Shown: positions 17,686 to 25,150 of the stretch, piece by piece
Position numbering within the stretch: position 1 is the first letter of the stretch
How the letters are laid out: every line of letters begins with the position of its first letter
Assembly (NCBI GenBank): GCA_016783825.1
Contig: JADHVV010000018.1
Coordinates: 1-38,497 of the forward strand
Length of the DNA: 38,497 nucleotides
Direction of reading: 5' to 3'
Source: Candidatus Zhuqueibacterota bacterium
Lineage (GTDB): Bacteria; Zhuqueibacterota; Zhuqueibacteria; Thermofontimicrobiales; Thermofontimicrobiaceae
Made by a program: the position numbers and the translations under genes
The notes under the pieces: generated by a model
The model's input: only the letters and a program-made list of their open reading frames with translations
Databases searched by the model: none
Told to the model about the DNA's origin: nothing

Positions 17686-17886
17686 TTGCTACCGGACACT
17701 TTTTAAATTTTGTAATAGACGACAGTCATTCCCGCATGTTTTTAGCGGGGATCTCCTAAATTTTAATAAAATGGATGCCCGATAGAAGCACAGTCTGTAT
17801 TTCCTTATATTGTAATGTAGCTGTACAGGCATTCGGGCATGACAAAACTTCGAAAATAATCATTTTTGAAAAGTGTCCGGTAGCAA
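17686..17886. repeat. 201-bp MITE/REP-like element with 18-bp inverted ends and a nested insert
   Basis: TTGCTACCGGACACTTTT at 17686-17703 is the exact reverse complement of 17869-17886. Inside lies a REP-like hairpin (17725-17753, GTCATTCCCGCATGTTTT then AGCGGGGATC), which matches the reverse complement of part of the element at 27695. A second hairpin has ATGCCCGA and TCGGGCAT arms (17774-17781 and 17832-17839), with the micro-repeat at 17789 occupying its loop. Without the insert the element would be about 160 bp. Confidence 0.8.
17789..17829. repeat. 41-bp micro-repeat, copy 2
   Basis: Starts CACAGTCTGTATTTCCTTAT and ends AATGTAGCTGTACAGG. Removing it restores GAAGCATTCGGGCATGAC, the expected right half of the host hairpin, with CA flanking both ends. 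The distal pairing partner is GCTGT instead of ACTGT, which still permits a G-T pair. Confidence 0.8.
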
Positions 17887-17957
17887 GATTTCAGTTAGCA
17901 ATCTCTCAGCAAAAAAAGGTTTCTTTTTAAAAAGAACCCTTTTTGATATATCTTTAA

Positions 17958-18058
17958 AGGGGGTTGGATTAAACAACTTGGGCATCATAAATTTTCTCAA
18001 TATTGATAAATAATGACTTGTCAGATCAAAATGAGTAACTTATTTTATCCCACCCCCT
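17958..18058. repeat. 101-bp inverted-end element, family AGGGGGT, copy 1
   Basis: AGGGGGTTGGATTAAA at the left and TTTTATCCCACCCCCT at the right are imperfect inverted repeats (14 of 16). A second copy lies at 30485-30584 in the opposite orientation. The right end overlaps the synthetase stop codon: the minus-strand TAG at 18057-18059 uses bases of the element. Confidence 0.75.
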
Positions 18059-19586
18059 AAAGATTATTCCCATTCTGGGTTTTTCTTCTCACAATATCGG
18101 TAATCGTACGAAAATCAATTTTACCGCTTCCCATCTTGGGCAATTCAGGCAGCACAATAAATTTCTTCGGCATGGCGATGGGCGGAAGCTTTCCTTGTAA
18201 TTTTTTCATTATTTCTTTTTCGTCCACTTGCTCGGTTACCGTTGCTACTATTTTTGCCCCTTTCAAAGAATCAGGAACTTCAACGATGCAGCAATCAACT
18301 CCTTCAGGCAAAACCCGCTCCAGCTCAAGTTCAGTCCTGACTAACGACACCATTTCACCACCTATTTTCACAAATCGTTTTAATCTTCCTTTATGCCATA
18401 AGAAGCCATCATCATCGATCAAGCCCATATCGCCGGTATCGTACCAGCCATCGCGAATATGAAGTGATGTTTCTTCGATGTCGTCAAAATAGCCCTTCAT
18501 TACCAGGTCGCCTTTAACGAGTATTTTTCCTTCTTCGTTGGGCCCTAATTCTTTTCCTGAATTGAGGTCTTCAATTTTTACCTGGACGCTTGGCAATGGT
18601 TTGCCTATACTGCCCGGTCGGTTTTCTTCATGCGTATTTATTGAAATTCCGGGACTGGTTTCGGTAACGCCATACCCTTCAAGAAGGACTTTGTCGTGCT
18701 TTTTGAGATAACCTTCGCGAAGAGAATCGGTTACTTTGTCCGCGCCGCCAATTATTATGCGCATCGTATCAAAATCACCGGGTTGGGACTCCCTTAAATA
18801 ACCGGACAAAAATATGGGCGTTGCTGCCATCATAGTTGCTTTATTTTCACGAATGAGTTTGGGAATCGTTTTATATTCCAATGGATTGGCATAAGTAACT
18901 GCTGTCATCCCGGTAATCAACGGCAGCCAAAAATTCGACATATATCCGAATGAATGAAATACGGGCAGCATTGACATAACTATATCATTGTCGGTCAGTT
19001 TATAGACATCGATTACATCGTTTATATTTGAACCGACGCTTCGGTGTGTCAGTTGTACTGCTTTGGGATCTTTTTCACTGCCACTGGTAAACAGGATGGT
19101 CACGTTATCATCTATGTCCGTAGATGGTGTTGATTTGATAATTCTCCCTGCCGGCATTTTTGATTTGAGCGCTGCTTTTAATTTTTCACCGGTAGATATT
19201 TGTTCCATAACATCTTCGATGAAGATCATACCGTTTACAAGCCGGGCGCCAAGTTTTATTAGTAATGCCTTGGATGTGATAATGGTTTTAAAACCACACT
19301 TTGCCTGGGCATATTCACAATTGTCCGAAGCCCCGGTAGAGTAATTGATCATCACCGGAACCTTCCCTGCCATCAATAATCCCAGCGAGGTGAGCATCGC
19401 GCCCGCAGATGTCGGAATCATAACGCCGATATAACCTTCTTTCAACTTTGTGAATCTTTTGGCAAGTATCAAAGTAGCGATCAGCGCCCGATCATAAGGA
19501 ACTTGCTTGTTAGTAGATTTGTCATCGATAGCAAGTTTTTTAGAATATTTCTTGGCTGTTTTAATAAATTCATGATGAAGGATCAT
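18057..19586 (-). CDS. AMP-binding acyl-CoA synthetase / acyl-ACP ligase-like enzyme
   Basis: 509 residues, full length for the ANL superfamily. The adenylate-binding P-loop is TSGSEKDPK at about 167-175, with PVFHSFG after it. YGVTETSP follows near 305, the YDTGD motif near 388, the hinge GRLKRFVKIGGE near 405 and the catalytic C-terminal Lys in PKMGSGKIDFR near 485. The replacement of the usual TSGTTG by TSGSEKDPK and the short C-terminal domain resemble the synthetase half of Aas and related fatty-acid ligases. It probably activates a medium- or long-chain fatty acid with ATP. GGAGAGG precedes the ATG. A perfect TGAATG-A-CATTCA palindrome 39-51 bases upstream suggests control by a fatty-acid-responsive TetR-type repressor (inference). 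No signal peptide; cytoplasmic. The stop codon falls in a repeat end. Confidence 0.9.
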   Translation of the reverse strand: MILHHEFIKTAKKYSKKLAIDDKSTNKQVPYDRALIATLILAKRFTKLKEGYIGVMIPTSAGAMLTSLGLLMAGKVPVMINYSTGASDNCEYAQAKCGFKTIITSKALLIKLGARLVNGMIFIEDVMEQISTGEKLKAALKSKMPAGRIIKSTPSTDIDDNVTILFTSGSEKDPKAVQLTHRSVGSNINDVIDVYKLTDNDIVMSMLPVFHSFGYMSNFWLPLITGMTAVTYANPLEYKTIPKLIRENKATMMAATPIFLSGYLRESQPGDFDTMRIIIGGADKVTDSLREGYLKKHDKVLLEGYGVTETSPGISINTHEENRPGSIGKPLPSVQVKIEDLNSGKELGPNEEGKILVKGDLVMKGYFDDIEETSLHIRDGWYDTGDMGLIDDDGFLWHKGRLKRFVKIGGEMVSLVRTELELERVLPEGVDCCIVEVPDSLKGAKIVATVTEQVDEKEIMKKLQGKLPPIAMPKKFIVLPELPKMGSGKIDFRTITDIVRRKTQNGNNL

Positions 19587-19624
19587 GGTTTCCTCTCCTC
19601 TGTTTTATGTTAAATTTTATAAAA

Positions 19625-19637
19625 TGAATGACATTCA
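19625..19637. promoter_or_regulatory. Palindromic operator candidate upstream of acyl-CoA synthetase
   Basis: TGAATGACATTCA is a perfect 13-bp palindrome, 39 bases upstream of the synthetase ATG in the position of its promoter. TetR-family fatty-acid regulators (FadR/YsiA type) bind TGAATG...CATTCA half-sites, though often with wider spacing. The regulator is not in the window. Confidence 0.5.
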
Positions 19638-19720
19638 GTTTTATATTAAAACAAAAAAAAATGAAATAGTCAAGGGAAATTTTTAAAAATTTGTAAAACA
19701 TCGGTTATTGGTTGTTGACG

Positions 19721-19826
19721 AAGATGTAGCCCACCTTTTGAAACCGTCAGATAGAAGAATTGAATAACACATTTATTGTCGTTATCAGCTTCAAATTTAA
19801 CCTCTATATTAGGTGGGCTGCATCTT
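19721..19826. repeat. 106-bp element with 16-bp inverted ends
   Basis: AAGATGTAGCCCACCT (19721-19736) is the reverse complement of 19811-19826 except at one base. The interior is 74 bp and non-coding. It has the shape of a small non-autonomous element; no second copy was found in this window. Confidence 0.6.
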
Positions 19827-19855
19827 ATTTCCACCAGTATACTAATGTGAAAATG

Positions 19856-19977
19856 GTTTTGAGATTTTTTCTTTTATAAACTCACCTAATCCTCTTAAAA
19901 GAGAGTACCTTCGGGGTGAAATCTCAAAACTACTTTACGATGAGTATAAGTGAGATTTTACGACAATTGTAGTTTTG
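19856..19977. repeat. Overlapping, mutually exclusive inverted repeats
   Basis: GTTTTGAGATTT (19856-19867) pairs perfectly with AAATCTCAAAAC (19919-19930). CAAAACTAC (19925-19933), which overlaps that right arm, pairs perfectly with GTAGTTTTG (19969-19977). Both hairpins cannot form together. A CTCTTAAAAGAG palindrome lies inside the first loop. Confidence 0.5.
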
Positions 19978-20239
19978 GTATGTTAGAATATTGAAAAAGC
20001 AAATGATAATTTCTGATTTTTGTCACTCCGATGAAAATAAATTGGGAAAAATTTGAAAAAATTTTGTCTGATTATATGAGAACTGGAATTATTAAAATAA
20101 TTTTTAAAATTTTTATCAATATTTTGGTAAAAATTTCTAATTTATATATGAGGGACACCACGATTTTTTTTCACTTTCTCTGAAATCAAATAATCTGAAC
20201 TCGTTAAGTATCCACCTGAGTCTATTGTTTCACACTTCG

Positions 20240-20292
20240 GCATGGTCTCTACAAAAAAAAGAACTGCACCTTCTAGTATGTAGAGACCATGC
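20240..20292. terminator. 14-bp perfect hairpin in the intergenic region
   Basis: GCATGGTCTCTACA (20240-20253) and its exact complement (20279-20292) are separated by 25 bases starting with eight A. TTTTACTT follows the right arm. It may be a terminator, a protein-binding site or a repeat end. Confidence 0.5.
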
Positions 20293-20639
20293 TTTTACTT
20301 GGCAATGTGATTCTTCTTTTTTGTTTTGATCTCATTTATATTAACCCTTAAAAATTTTATTTTCAATGTTTCAAATTTGAAGGAAACAAATCAAAATTTA
20401 AATCGTAATATATTAAAAAGTTACATCATAAATTATTTTGTTTTCAATGGAGGAGTTTTATTGAAGAATTGTTATTATTTTTGATTTAAAAACTTCGAAT
20501 CATCAAAACAATCAACATTAAAAATAATCTTCTTTAATTCTTTAGGAGCAAAATCTTCTCCTGAACAATTTCTACAATAAACGCCTCCATGAATCGCTCA
20601 GCATAGCCGCTATGCCTTTCCTTTATATTTGAGAGTTTG

Positions 20640-23600
20640 ATGAAAAAATATATTTATCAAAATATGTTTTTAGCCGCCCTGTTCGGCATTATGATATTTT
20701 TTTTGCCGGATTACTTATTGGCACAAAAGTCTGATCCGCCTAATAGTAAGACAGGTATCGGGTTGTATTTTTCAAACAAAAGAACAATCCAATTTAAGAG
20801 CAATTTTTCATTTGACTATCAAACATGGAATAAGTACCAAAAGTCAGGAAATGCTTCACTCGGTTCTCTTAATTCAATATACCAGGCTTCTCAAATATTC
20901 CCAATTTTTCCCGGTATTGGTTCTCTTCCCGGTAATATTAAAAATCCGGAATTCTCTCTGCAAATAACAACTGATAACAATTTTTCTTTTTCCAATACAT
21001 ACACGATAGAGCAGGAATCAGCAGATAATAATAAATTTCCTTCACCAATTGACACGGTTGATATCCAAAAAAATCCAATAGAATTTTCATTTTTTCCCAC
21101 GGCAGATACTACATTAACAGTTGGAGATAGCATTCAATTCTCCATTAGTTTGAAAGATTTCACTGGTGATTCTTCGAATTTTTTATGGTTTCTAAATGAT
21201 AGCCTCATGTCCGAAGCAAATGATTCACTTTTTGTATTTTCTCCAATTTCCGACTTAGCTAAAAATGATTCCATACGAGTTGTTTTCTCCAATGAAGATA
21301 CAATGTATGTCCATCAATGGAATATTACAATTGTTCCGCAGGAAAAAATTAATTTTGACCAACTCACTTTTTCACCAACCACTGATACAACCATCATTTG
21401 CGGGGATTCCATGAGGCTGCGTATCGAGCCTTTTGCAGAAGCTTTATTATACCGTTGGTTCAAAAACGAAAATCCTGATACAACAACTTTTGATAATTCA
21501 ATTGCTTTTCACGCACCCCCAGATTCGGAAGGGATCGCAAAAATATCTGCTGCTATTTTTTCCGAAGATTCATCTTTTCAACAAAAAAATGAATGGATCA
21601 TAAAATATATCTTCAAGGCGCCCGCTCCCATAGAGTTCTTTTATTATCCTGTTTCAGACACATCAATTTTTGAAGGCGATTCCTTAATATTAGGCGTCGG
21701 TTCTGTTTCGAGCGAAGATTCAATGAGTAACTTTTTATGGTCAGTTAATAATTTTTCTGACTCATCAAAAACGAAAACTTCATTTTTAATCACCACTGAT
21801 TTTTTCGCGTCCGGCACTGATACGGTTTCAGTTTCGTTCAATATTGGAGATTCATTATTTACGCACCAATGGATAATCAACATTCAGAACAAAAATCGTC
21901 CGCCTCAAATATTATCCAATACGATGGCGTTTGATACAACTTTGACTTTGAGCGACACGATGTACTATTCTGTGGAAACGTTTGATCCGGATAATGATTC
22001 ACTTTTTTTCTGTTGGGCGTTGAATGGTATTATTGATTCATCGGCAACCGACAGCTTTTTTTTCTATTCTTCAAAGAATAATTTTTCTGAAACAGATACA
22101 TTGCAACTAAAAATATCGGATGAGGATACATCAATTTATCTCGATTGGATAATTCGACATGCAAAAAAAAATAATCACCCACCTCAAATTATTTCGGCAT
22201 TCCCTGGTCTTGATTCAATTTTAACAAAAACAGATTCTGTTCTATTTAAAATAAGTTGTTTTGATGAGGATGGAGACTCCATAAAATTCCAATGGTCTCG
22301 AAACAATTTAATTGACACGACAGCAACCGATTCTTTCTATTTTTATTTTGCTGACGAAATGAAAAACACAGCAGATTCGATCACTGCTTTCATTTCCGAT
22401 AATGATACCTCTATTTTTGCTCGATGGATTTTATTTCCGGATTCAGCGAATTCGGTTCAAACTATTATAAAAGAACCGGTTTATTTCTATCCCGAGACCG
22501 ACTCAATTTTAGCAGCAAATGATTCTTTGAATTTCAGGATTTGCAATCTGCCGGATTCAACAAATATTCAATGGTTTATTAACAGCCAAAGCGATTCTTC
22601 AAAAACTGATACTTCATTCATTTATTATCTCTCTGACAGGGAAAATAGTGTGGATACAATTCGGGTCAAAATTATCGCCCAGGACAGCTCTTTTTCTCAC
22701 GAATGGTACGTCTATTATTCTGAGTTGCCCACACAATATGATTCTCTCAAGCTCGCTTTTTTACCGGAAAAAGAAACGATTACCTTTTCAACCGACGACA
22801 GCCTGAAATTTTGTGTTCAACTAAAAAAAGCGAACCTATCCGATATTAACATCCATTGGTTCATTAACCATGAACTTGATGAAAGCAATACAGACACAAC
22901 ATTCTTTATTATCCCTGATGTTTTTAGCACAACGATAGACACCATCACTGTTTTAATTACCCATGCAGATACCACAATATTTTTTAGTTGGGCAATTCGT
23001 TATGAAGCTGTTATTAGGTTGCCTTCGCCAATCTTGCAATTCCCAATTGAAGGTAATCGAATTTCTGAATTTGAAACTTTGCTGTGGAAGAATGATTCAT
23101 CATTAGCTGCTTTTGATTCAACATCCGGATGGAAGTACATTGTTCAATTAAGTAAGGATTCCACATTTTCTGAAATTTTCTCAACGGACACCTGTTCGGC
23201 TTTGAGCATTCCAATAAATAATTTAGATGAATTTGAAAAAATTTCCATCGGTGAGCCTGTCTATTGGCATGTTAAAATCTTTTCAGGAGAAAACAAAGAA
23301 TCAGAATTTGCGAGTAGTCTTTTGCCATTTTATTATTTTCCGACCTTTATTATCCTGGAAGGTTTTTATGGAGAAAAAAAACAAGAAGGGATTTTTCTAT
23401 CTTGGACAACCTCTTATGAGGAAAATTGCGCCGGTTTCAACATTTATCGCAGTGTAACTTCAGACGGCAATTTTGAAAAAATAAACGATTATTTGATCAC
23501 CGGAAAAACGAGCTATTCATGGATTGATAAAACAAGTCAGGCTGGCACAACTTTGTTTTACAAGCTCGAAGAACTCACCACAAATGGCAGGAAACAATTT

Positions 23601-23912
23601 CACCAGCCAATTTCTGTTGAATTACCGGCGCCTGTTAGTTATTCACTCTCACATAACTTCCCCAATCCATTTAATTCATCAACCTCCTTCAAATATCAAA
23701 TTCCCAAAACAACATACGTGCTCATCGAGGTGTTTAACATTCTTGGTAAAAAAGTTAAAACACTAATTGACGAAAGAAAAGATGCCGGCTATTACACCGT
23801 TTATTGGGATGGTGTGGATGAGAATGGAGAATACGTGGTCAGCGGCATCTATTTCTACATCATTTCCACAGAAAAATTTCATGCGACACAAAAGATGATT
23901 GTGGTGAGATGA
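20640..23912 (+). CDS. Secreted T9SS protein with seven Ig-like repeats
   Basis: 1090 residues from ATG 20640; a TTG just before it would add one Met. Signal peptide at about 1-28 (FLPDYLLAQ). After a Ser/Asn-rich head, seven repeats of about 92 residues cover about 138-790. Each has a TxDTTL/TxDSIL strand, a GDSxxF/xDSLxF strand, a central xxWxxN with Asp/Ser, and a final (D/E)DTSxxxxW(I/V). The fourth and fifth start with PPQI like PKD or cadherin-like domains. A beta domain (about 790-910) and a fibronectin-type region (about 912-1000, with LSWTTSYEENCAGFNIYRS) precede the sorting domain (NFPNPFNSSTSF...KKMIVVR). Composition is low in Arg and high in Ser, Asp, Phe and Thr, typical of extracellular stalks. 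Probably an adhesin or surface stalk; no catalytic motif seen. The ribosome site is weak (GAGAG). Confidence 0.87.
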   Translation: MKKYIYQNMFLAALFGIMIFFLPDYLLAQKSDPPNSKTGIGLYFSNKRTIQFKSNFSFDYQTWNKYQKSGNASLGSLNSIYQASQIFPIFPGIGSLPGNIKNPEFSLQITTDNNFSFSNTYTIEQESADNNKFPSPIDTVDIQKNPIEFSFFPTADTTLTVGDSIQFSISLKDFTGDSSNFLWFLNDSLMSEANDSLFVFSPISDLAKNDSIRVVFSNEDTMYVHQWNITIVPQEKINFDQLTFSPTTDTTIICGDSMRLRIEPFAEALLYRWFKNENPDTTTFDNSIAFHAPPDSEGIAKISAAIFSEDSSFQQKNEWIIKYIFKAPAPIEFFYYPVSDTSIFEGDSLILGVGSVSSEDSMSNFLWSVNNFSDSSKTKTSFLITTDFFASGTDTVSVSFNIGDSLFTHQWIINIQNKNRPPQILSNTMAFDTTLTLSDTMYYSVETFDPDNDSLFFCWALNGIIDSSATDSFFFYSSKNNFSETDTLQLKISDEDTSIYLDWIIRHAKKNNHPPQIISAFPGLDSILTKTDSVLFKISCFDEDGDSIKFQWSRNNLIDTTATDSFYFYFADEMKNTADSITAFISDNDTSIFARWILFPDSANSVQTIIKEPVYFYPETDSILAANDSLNFRICNLPDSTNIQWFINSQSDSSKTDTSFIYYLSDRENSVDTIRVKIIAQDSSFSHEWYVYYSELPTQYDSLKLAFLPEKETITFSTDDSLKFCVQLKKANLSDINIHWFINHELDESNTDTTFFIIPDVFSTTIDTITVLITHADTTIFFSWAIRYEAVIRLPSPILQFPIEGNRISEFETLLWKNDSSLAAFDSTSGWKYIVQLSKDSTFSEIFSTDTCSALSIPINNLDEFEKISIGEPVYWHVKIFSGENKESEFASSLLPFYYFPTFIILEGFYGEKKQEGIFLSWTTSYEENCAGFNIYRSVTSDGNFEKINDYLITGKTSYSWIDKTSQAGTTLFYKLEELTTNGRKQFHQPISVELPAPVSYSLSHNFPNPFNSSTSFKYQIPKTTYVLIEVFNILGKKVKTLIDERKDAGYYTVYWDGVDENGEYVVSGIYFYIISTEKFHATQKMIVVR

Positions 23913-23981
23913 GTTACACAATTATTGATGGCTTTTATTAATACTTCATTTAACTAAACACATTCAATTTTGTAACAAGAA

Positions 23982-24046
23982 AAGATCAAGACCGAGATCA
24001 AGATTTAGAAAAAATATTTCTTAATCTCGATTCCTGTCTTGACCTT
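23982..24046. terminator. Long imperfect hairpin between convergent genes
   Basis: AAGATCAAGAC at the left and GTCTTGACCTT at the right bracket further pairing (GAGATC/GATTAAG-type segments) around an AAAAAATATTT loop. It lies between the stop codons of the Ig-repeat gene and exonuclease III and probably terminates both. It also resembles dispersed GATCAAGA repeats. Confidence 0.5.
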
Positions 24047-24124
24047 AATTTAGAATTTTAATGATGTTATAAAAGTCGATAATTTTTGCCCTTTGTGCTA
24101 AAATTTCATTGATGAAAAATTAGT

Positions 24125-24907
24125 CTAAAACAATTCTCCATTAATTTCAATCCCCACCGGACAATGATCCGATCCCAGCACCTCTTTTAAAATAAAAGCT
24201 GATTTTATTTCGTTTTTCAAATTTTCACTGATGTAAAAATAATCAATCCGCCAGCCAATATCTCTGTTGCGGGCTCTCGTTCTCATATCCCACCATGAAT
24301 AATGCCCGCCACCCTCGACAAACATACGAAAAGTATCAACAAAACCGTGAGATAACAGTTTATCAATCCATGCCCGTTCTTCAGGTAAAAAGCCGGATCT
24401 TTTTTCGTTTTCTTTGGGATGAGCCAGGTCGATCTCTTTATGTGCCGTGTTCACATCTCCGCAAACGATTAGCTTTATGCCCTGATCTTTCAAATTGTTT
24501 GCTCTTTCCAGGAAAGCATCATAAAAATCCATTTTGTATTGCAGCCGTTCTTTGGATTGTTTTCCATTTGGAAAGTAGATATTAAAAAGTGTTACATTAT
24601 CAAATTCCAATTCAAGGATTCTACCTTCGCTATCGAATTTTTCTATTCCAAATCCTTTTTTAAACTGCTTAACCTTCTTGTTGGTCAGAACAGCAACCCC
24701 ACTGTACCCTTTTCGTTCTGCCGATGAAACATAAAGTTCATAACCTACAGCCTTTGCTATTTCTTCAGGGATTTGGTCGTCTTGTGCTTTTGTTTCCTGG
24801 AAACACAGTATATCCGGCTTTTCCGCATTAAACCAATCCATAAAATTTTTCTTATGGACAGCTCGGATTCCGTTAACGTTCCAGGACAATATTTTTGTTG
24901 TTATCAT
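24125..24907 (-). CDS. xth: Exodeoxyribonuclease III (AP endonuclease)
   Basis: 260 residues, the usual length for the ExoIII/APE1 family. Key motifs are all present: [11 protein letters not shown] at 7-16, FQETK with metal-binding Glu38, FPNGK, GDVNTAH (catalytic Asp and Asn), GWRIDYF and [10 protein letters not shown] with the catalytic His near the end. The enzyme cleaves abasic sites and removes 3' blocking groups in base-excision repair. It is cytoplasmic and stands alone, convergent with the Ig-repeat gene. On its upstream side it is separated from the DPP4-like gene by a 141-bp repeat element. The ATG at 24907 begins exactly at the first beta strand. Confidence 0.96.
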   Translation of the reverse strand: MITTKILSWNVNGIRAVHKKNFMDWFNAEKPDILCFQETKAQDDQIPEEIAKAVGYELYVSSAERKGYSGVAVLTNKKVKQFKKGFGIEKFDSEGRILELEFDNVTLFNIYFPNGKQSKERLQYKMDFYDAFLERANNLKDQGIKLIVCGDVNTAHKEIDLAHPKENEKRSGFLPEERAWIDKLLSHGFVDTFRMFVEGGGHYSWWDMRTRARNRDIGWRIDYFYISENLKNEIKSAFILKEVLGSDHCPVGIEINGELF

Positions 24908-24976
24908 ATTTTGTCCTTACAAGTAAAGTTTTTGTTTATTACAAAAAAAAATTAAAACATTTTTAACCACGAATTA

Positions 24977-25117
24977 CACTAATTACACGAATTTTATTTT
25001 CACTAATTACAATAAAATCAATCTTCGGCAGATTTCTATTATTGATCGAAGATGCGCCGTTTTTTCTGGCGCATTGATTCGCCGAAGAAGAATTAGTGAA
25101 AATTCGTGAAATTAGTG
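24977..25117. repeat. 141-bp nested inverted-repeat element
   Basis: CACTAATTACACGAATTTT (24977-24995) pairs with 25099-25117 in 18 of 19 positions. Inside it CTTCGGC (25023-25029) pairs with GCCGAAG (25081-25087), and innermost ATGCGCC (25052-25058) pairs with GGCGCAT (25068-25074). ACGAATTACACTAATTACACGAAT-like stretches are common dispersed repeats in environmental genomes. It lies between two minus-strand genes and may also terminate the upstream one. Confidence 0.7.
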
Positions 25118-25150
25118 ATTGTTGCATTTGCAACTTGTCGCGCTGATATG

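Larger units (their letters stand above)
17577..18056. other. Gene-free interval filled by repeats
   Basis: Between the acyl-CoA synthetase stop and the CotH start (both minus strand) there is no ORF. The interval holds a 9-bp-stem hairpin, a 201-bp element with 18-bp inverted ends that carries the micro-repeat, and most of a 101-bp element whose right edge reaches the synthetase stop codon. Confidence 0.65.
19587..20639. other. 1-kb gene-free interval between divergent genes
   Basis: No credible ORF on either strand. It contains the palindromic operator candidate (19625), a 106-bp inverted-end element (19721), competing inverted repeats (19856-19977) and a 14-bp hairpin (20240). About 19990-20200 and 20300-20630 are very AT-rich with nothing identifiable apart from the probable promoter of the downstream gene. 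Confidence 0.6.
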
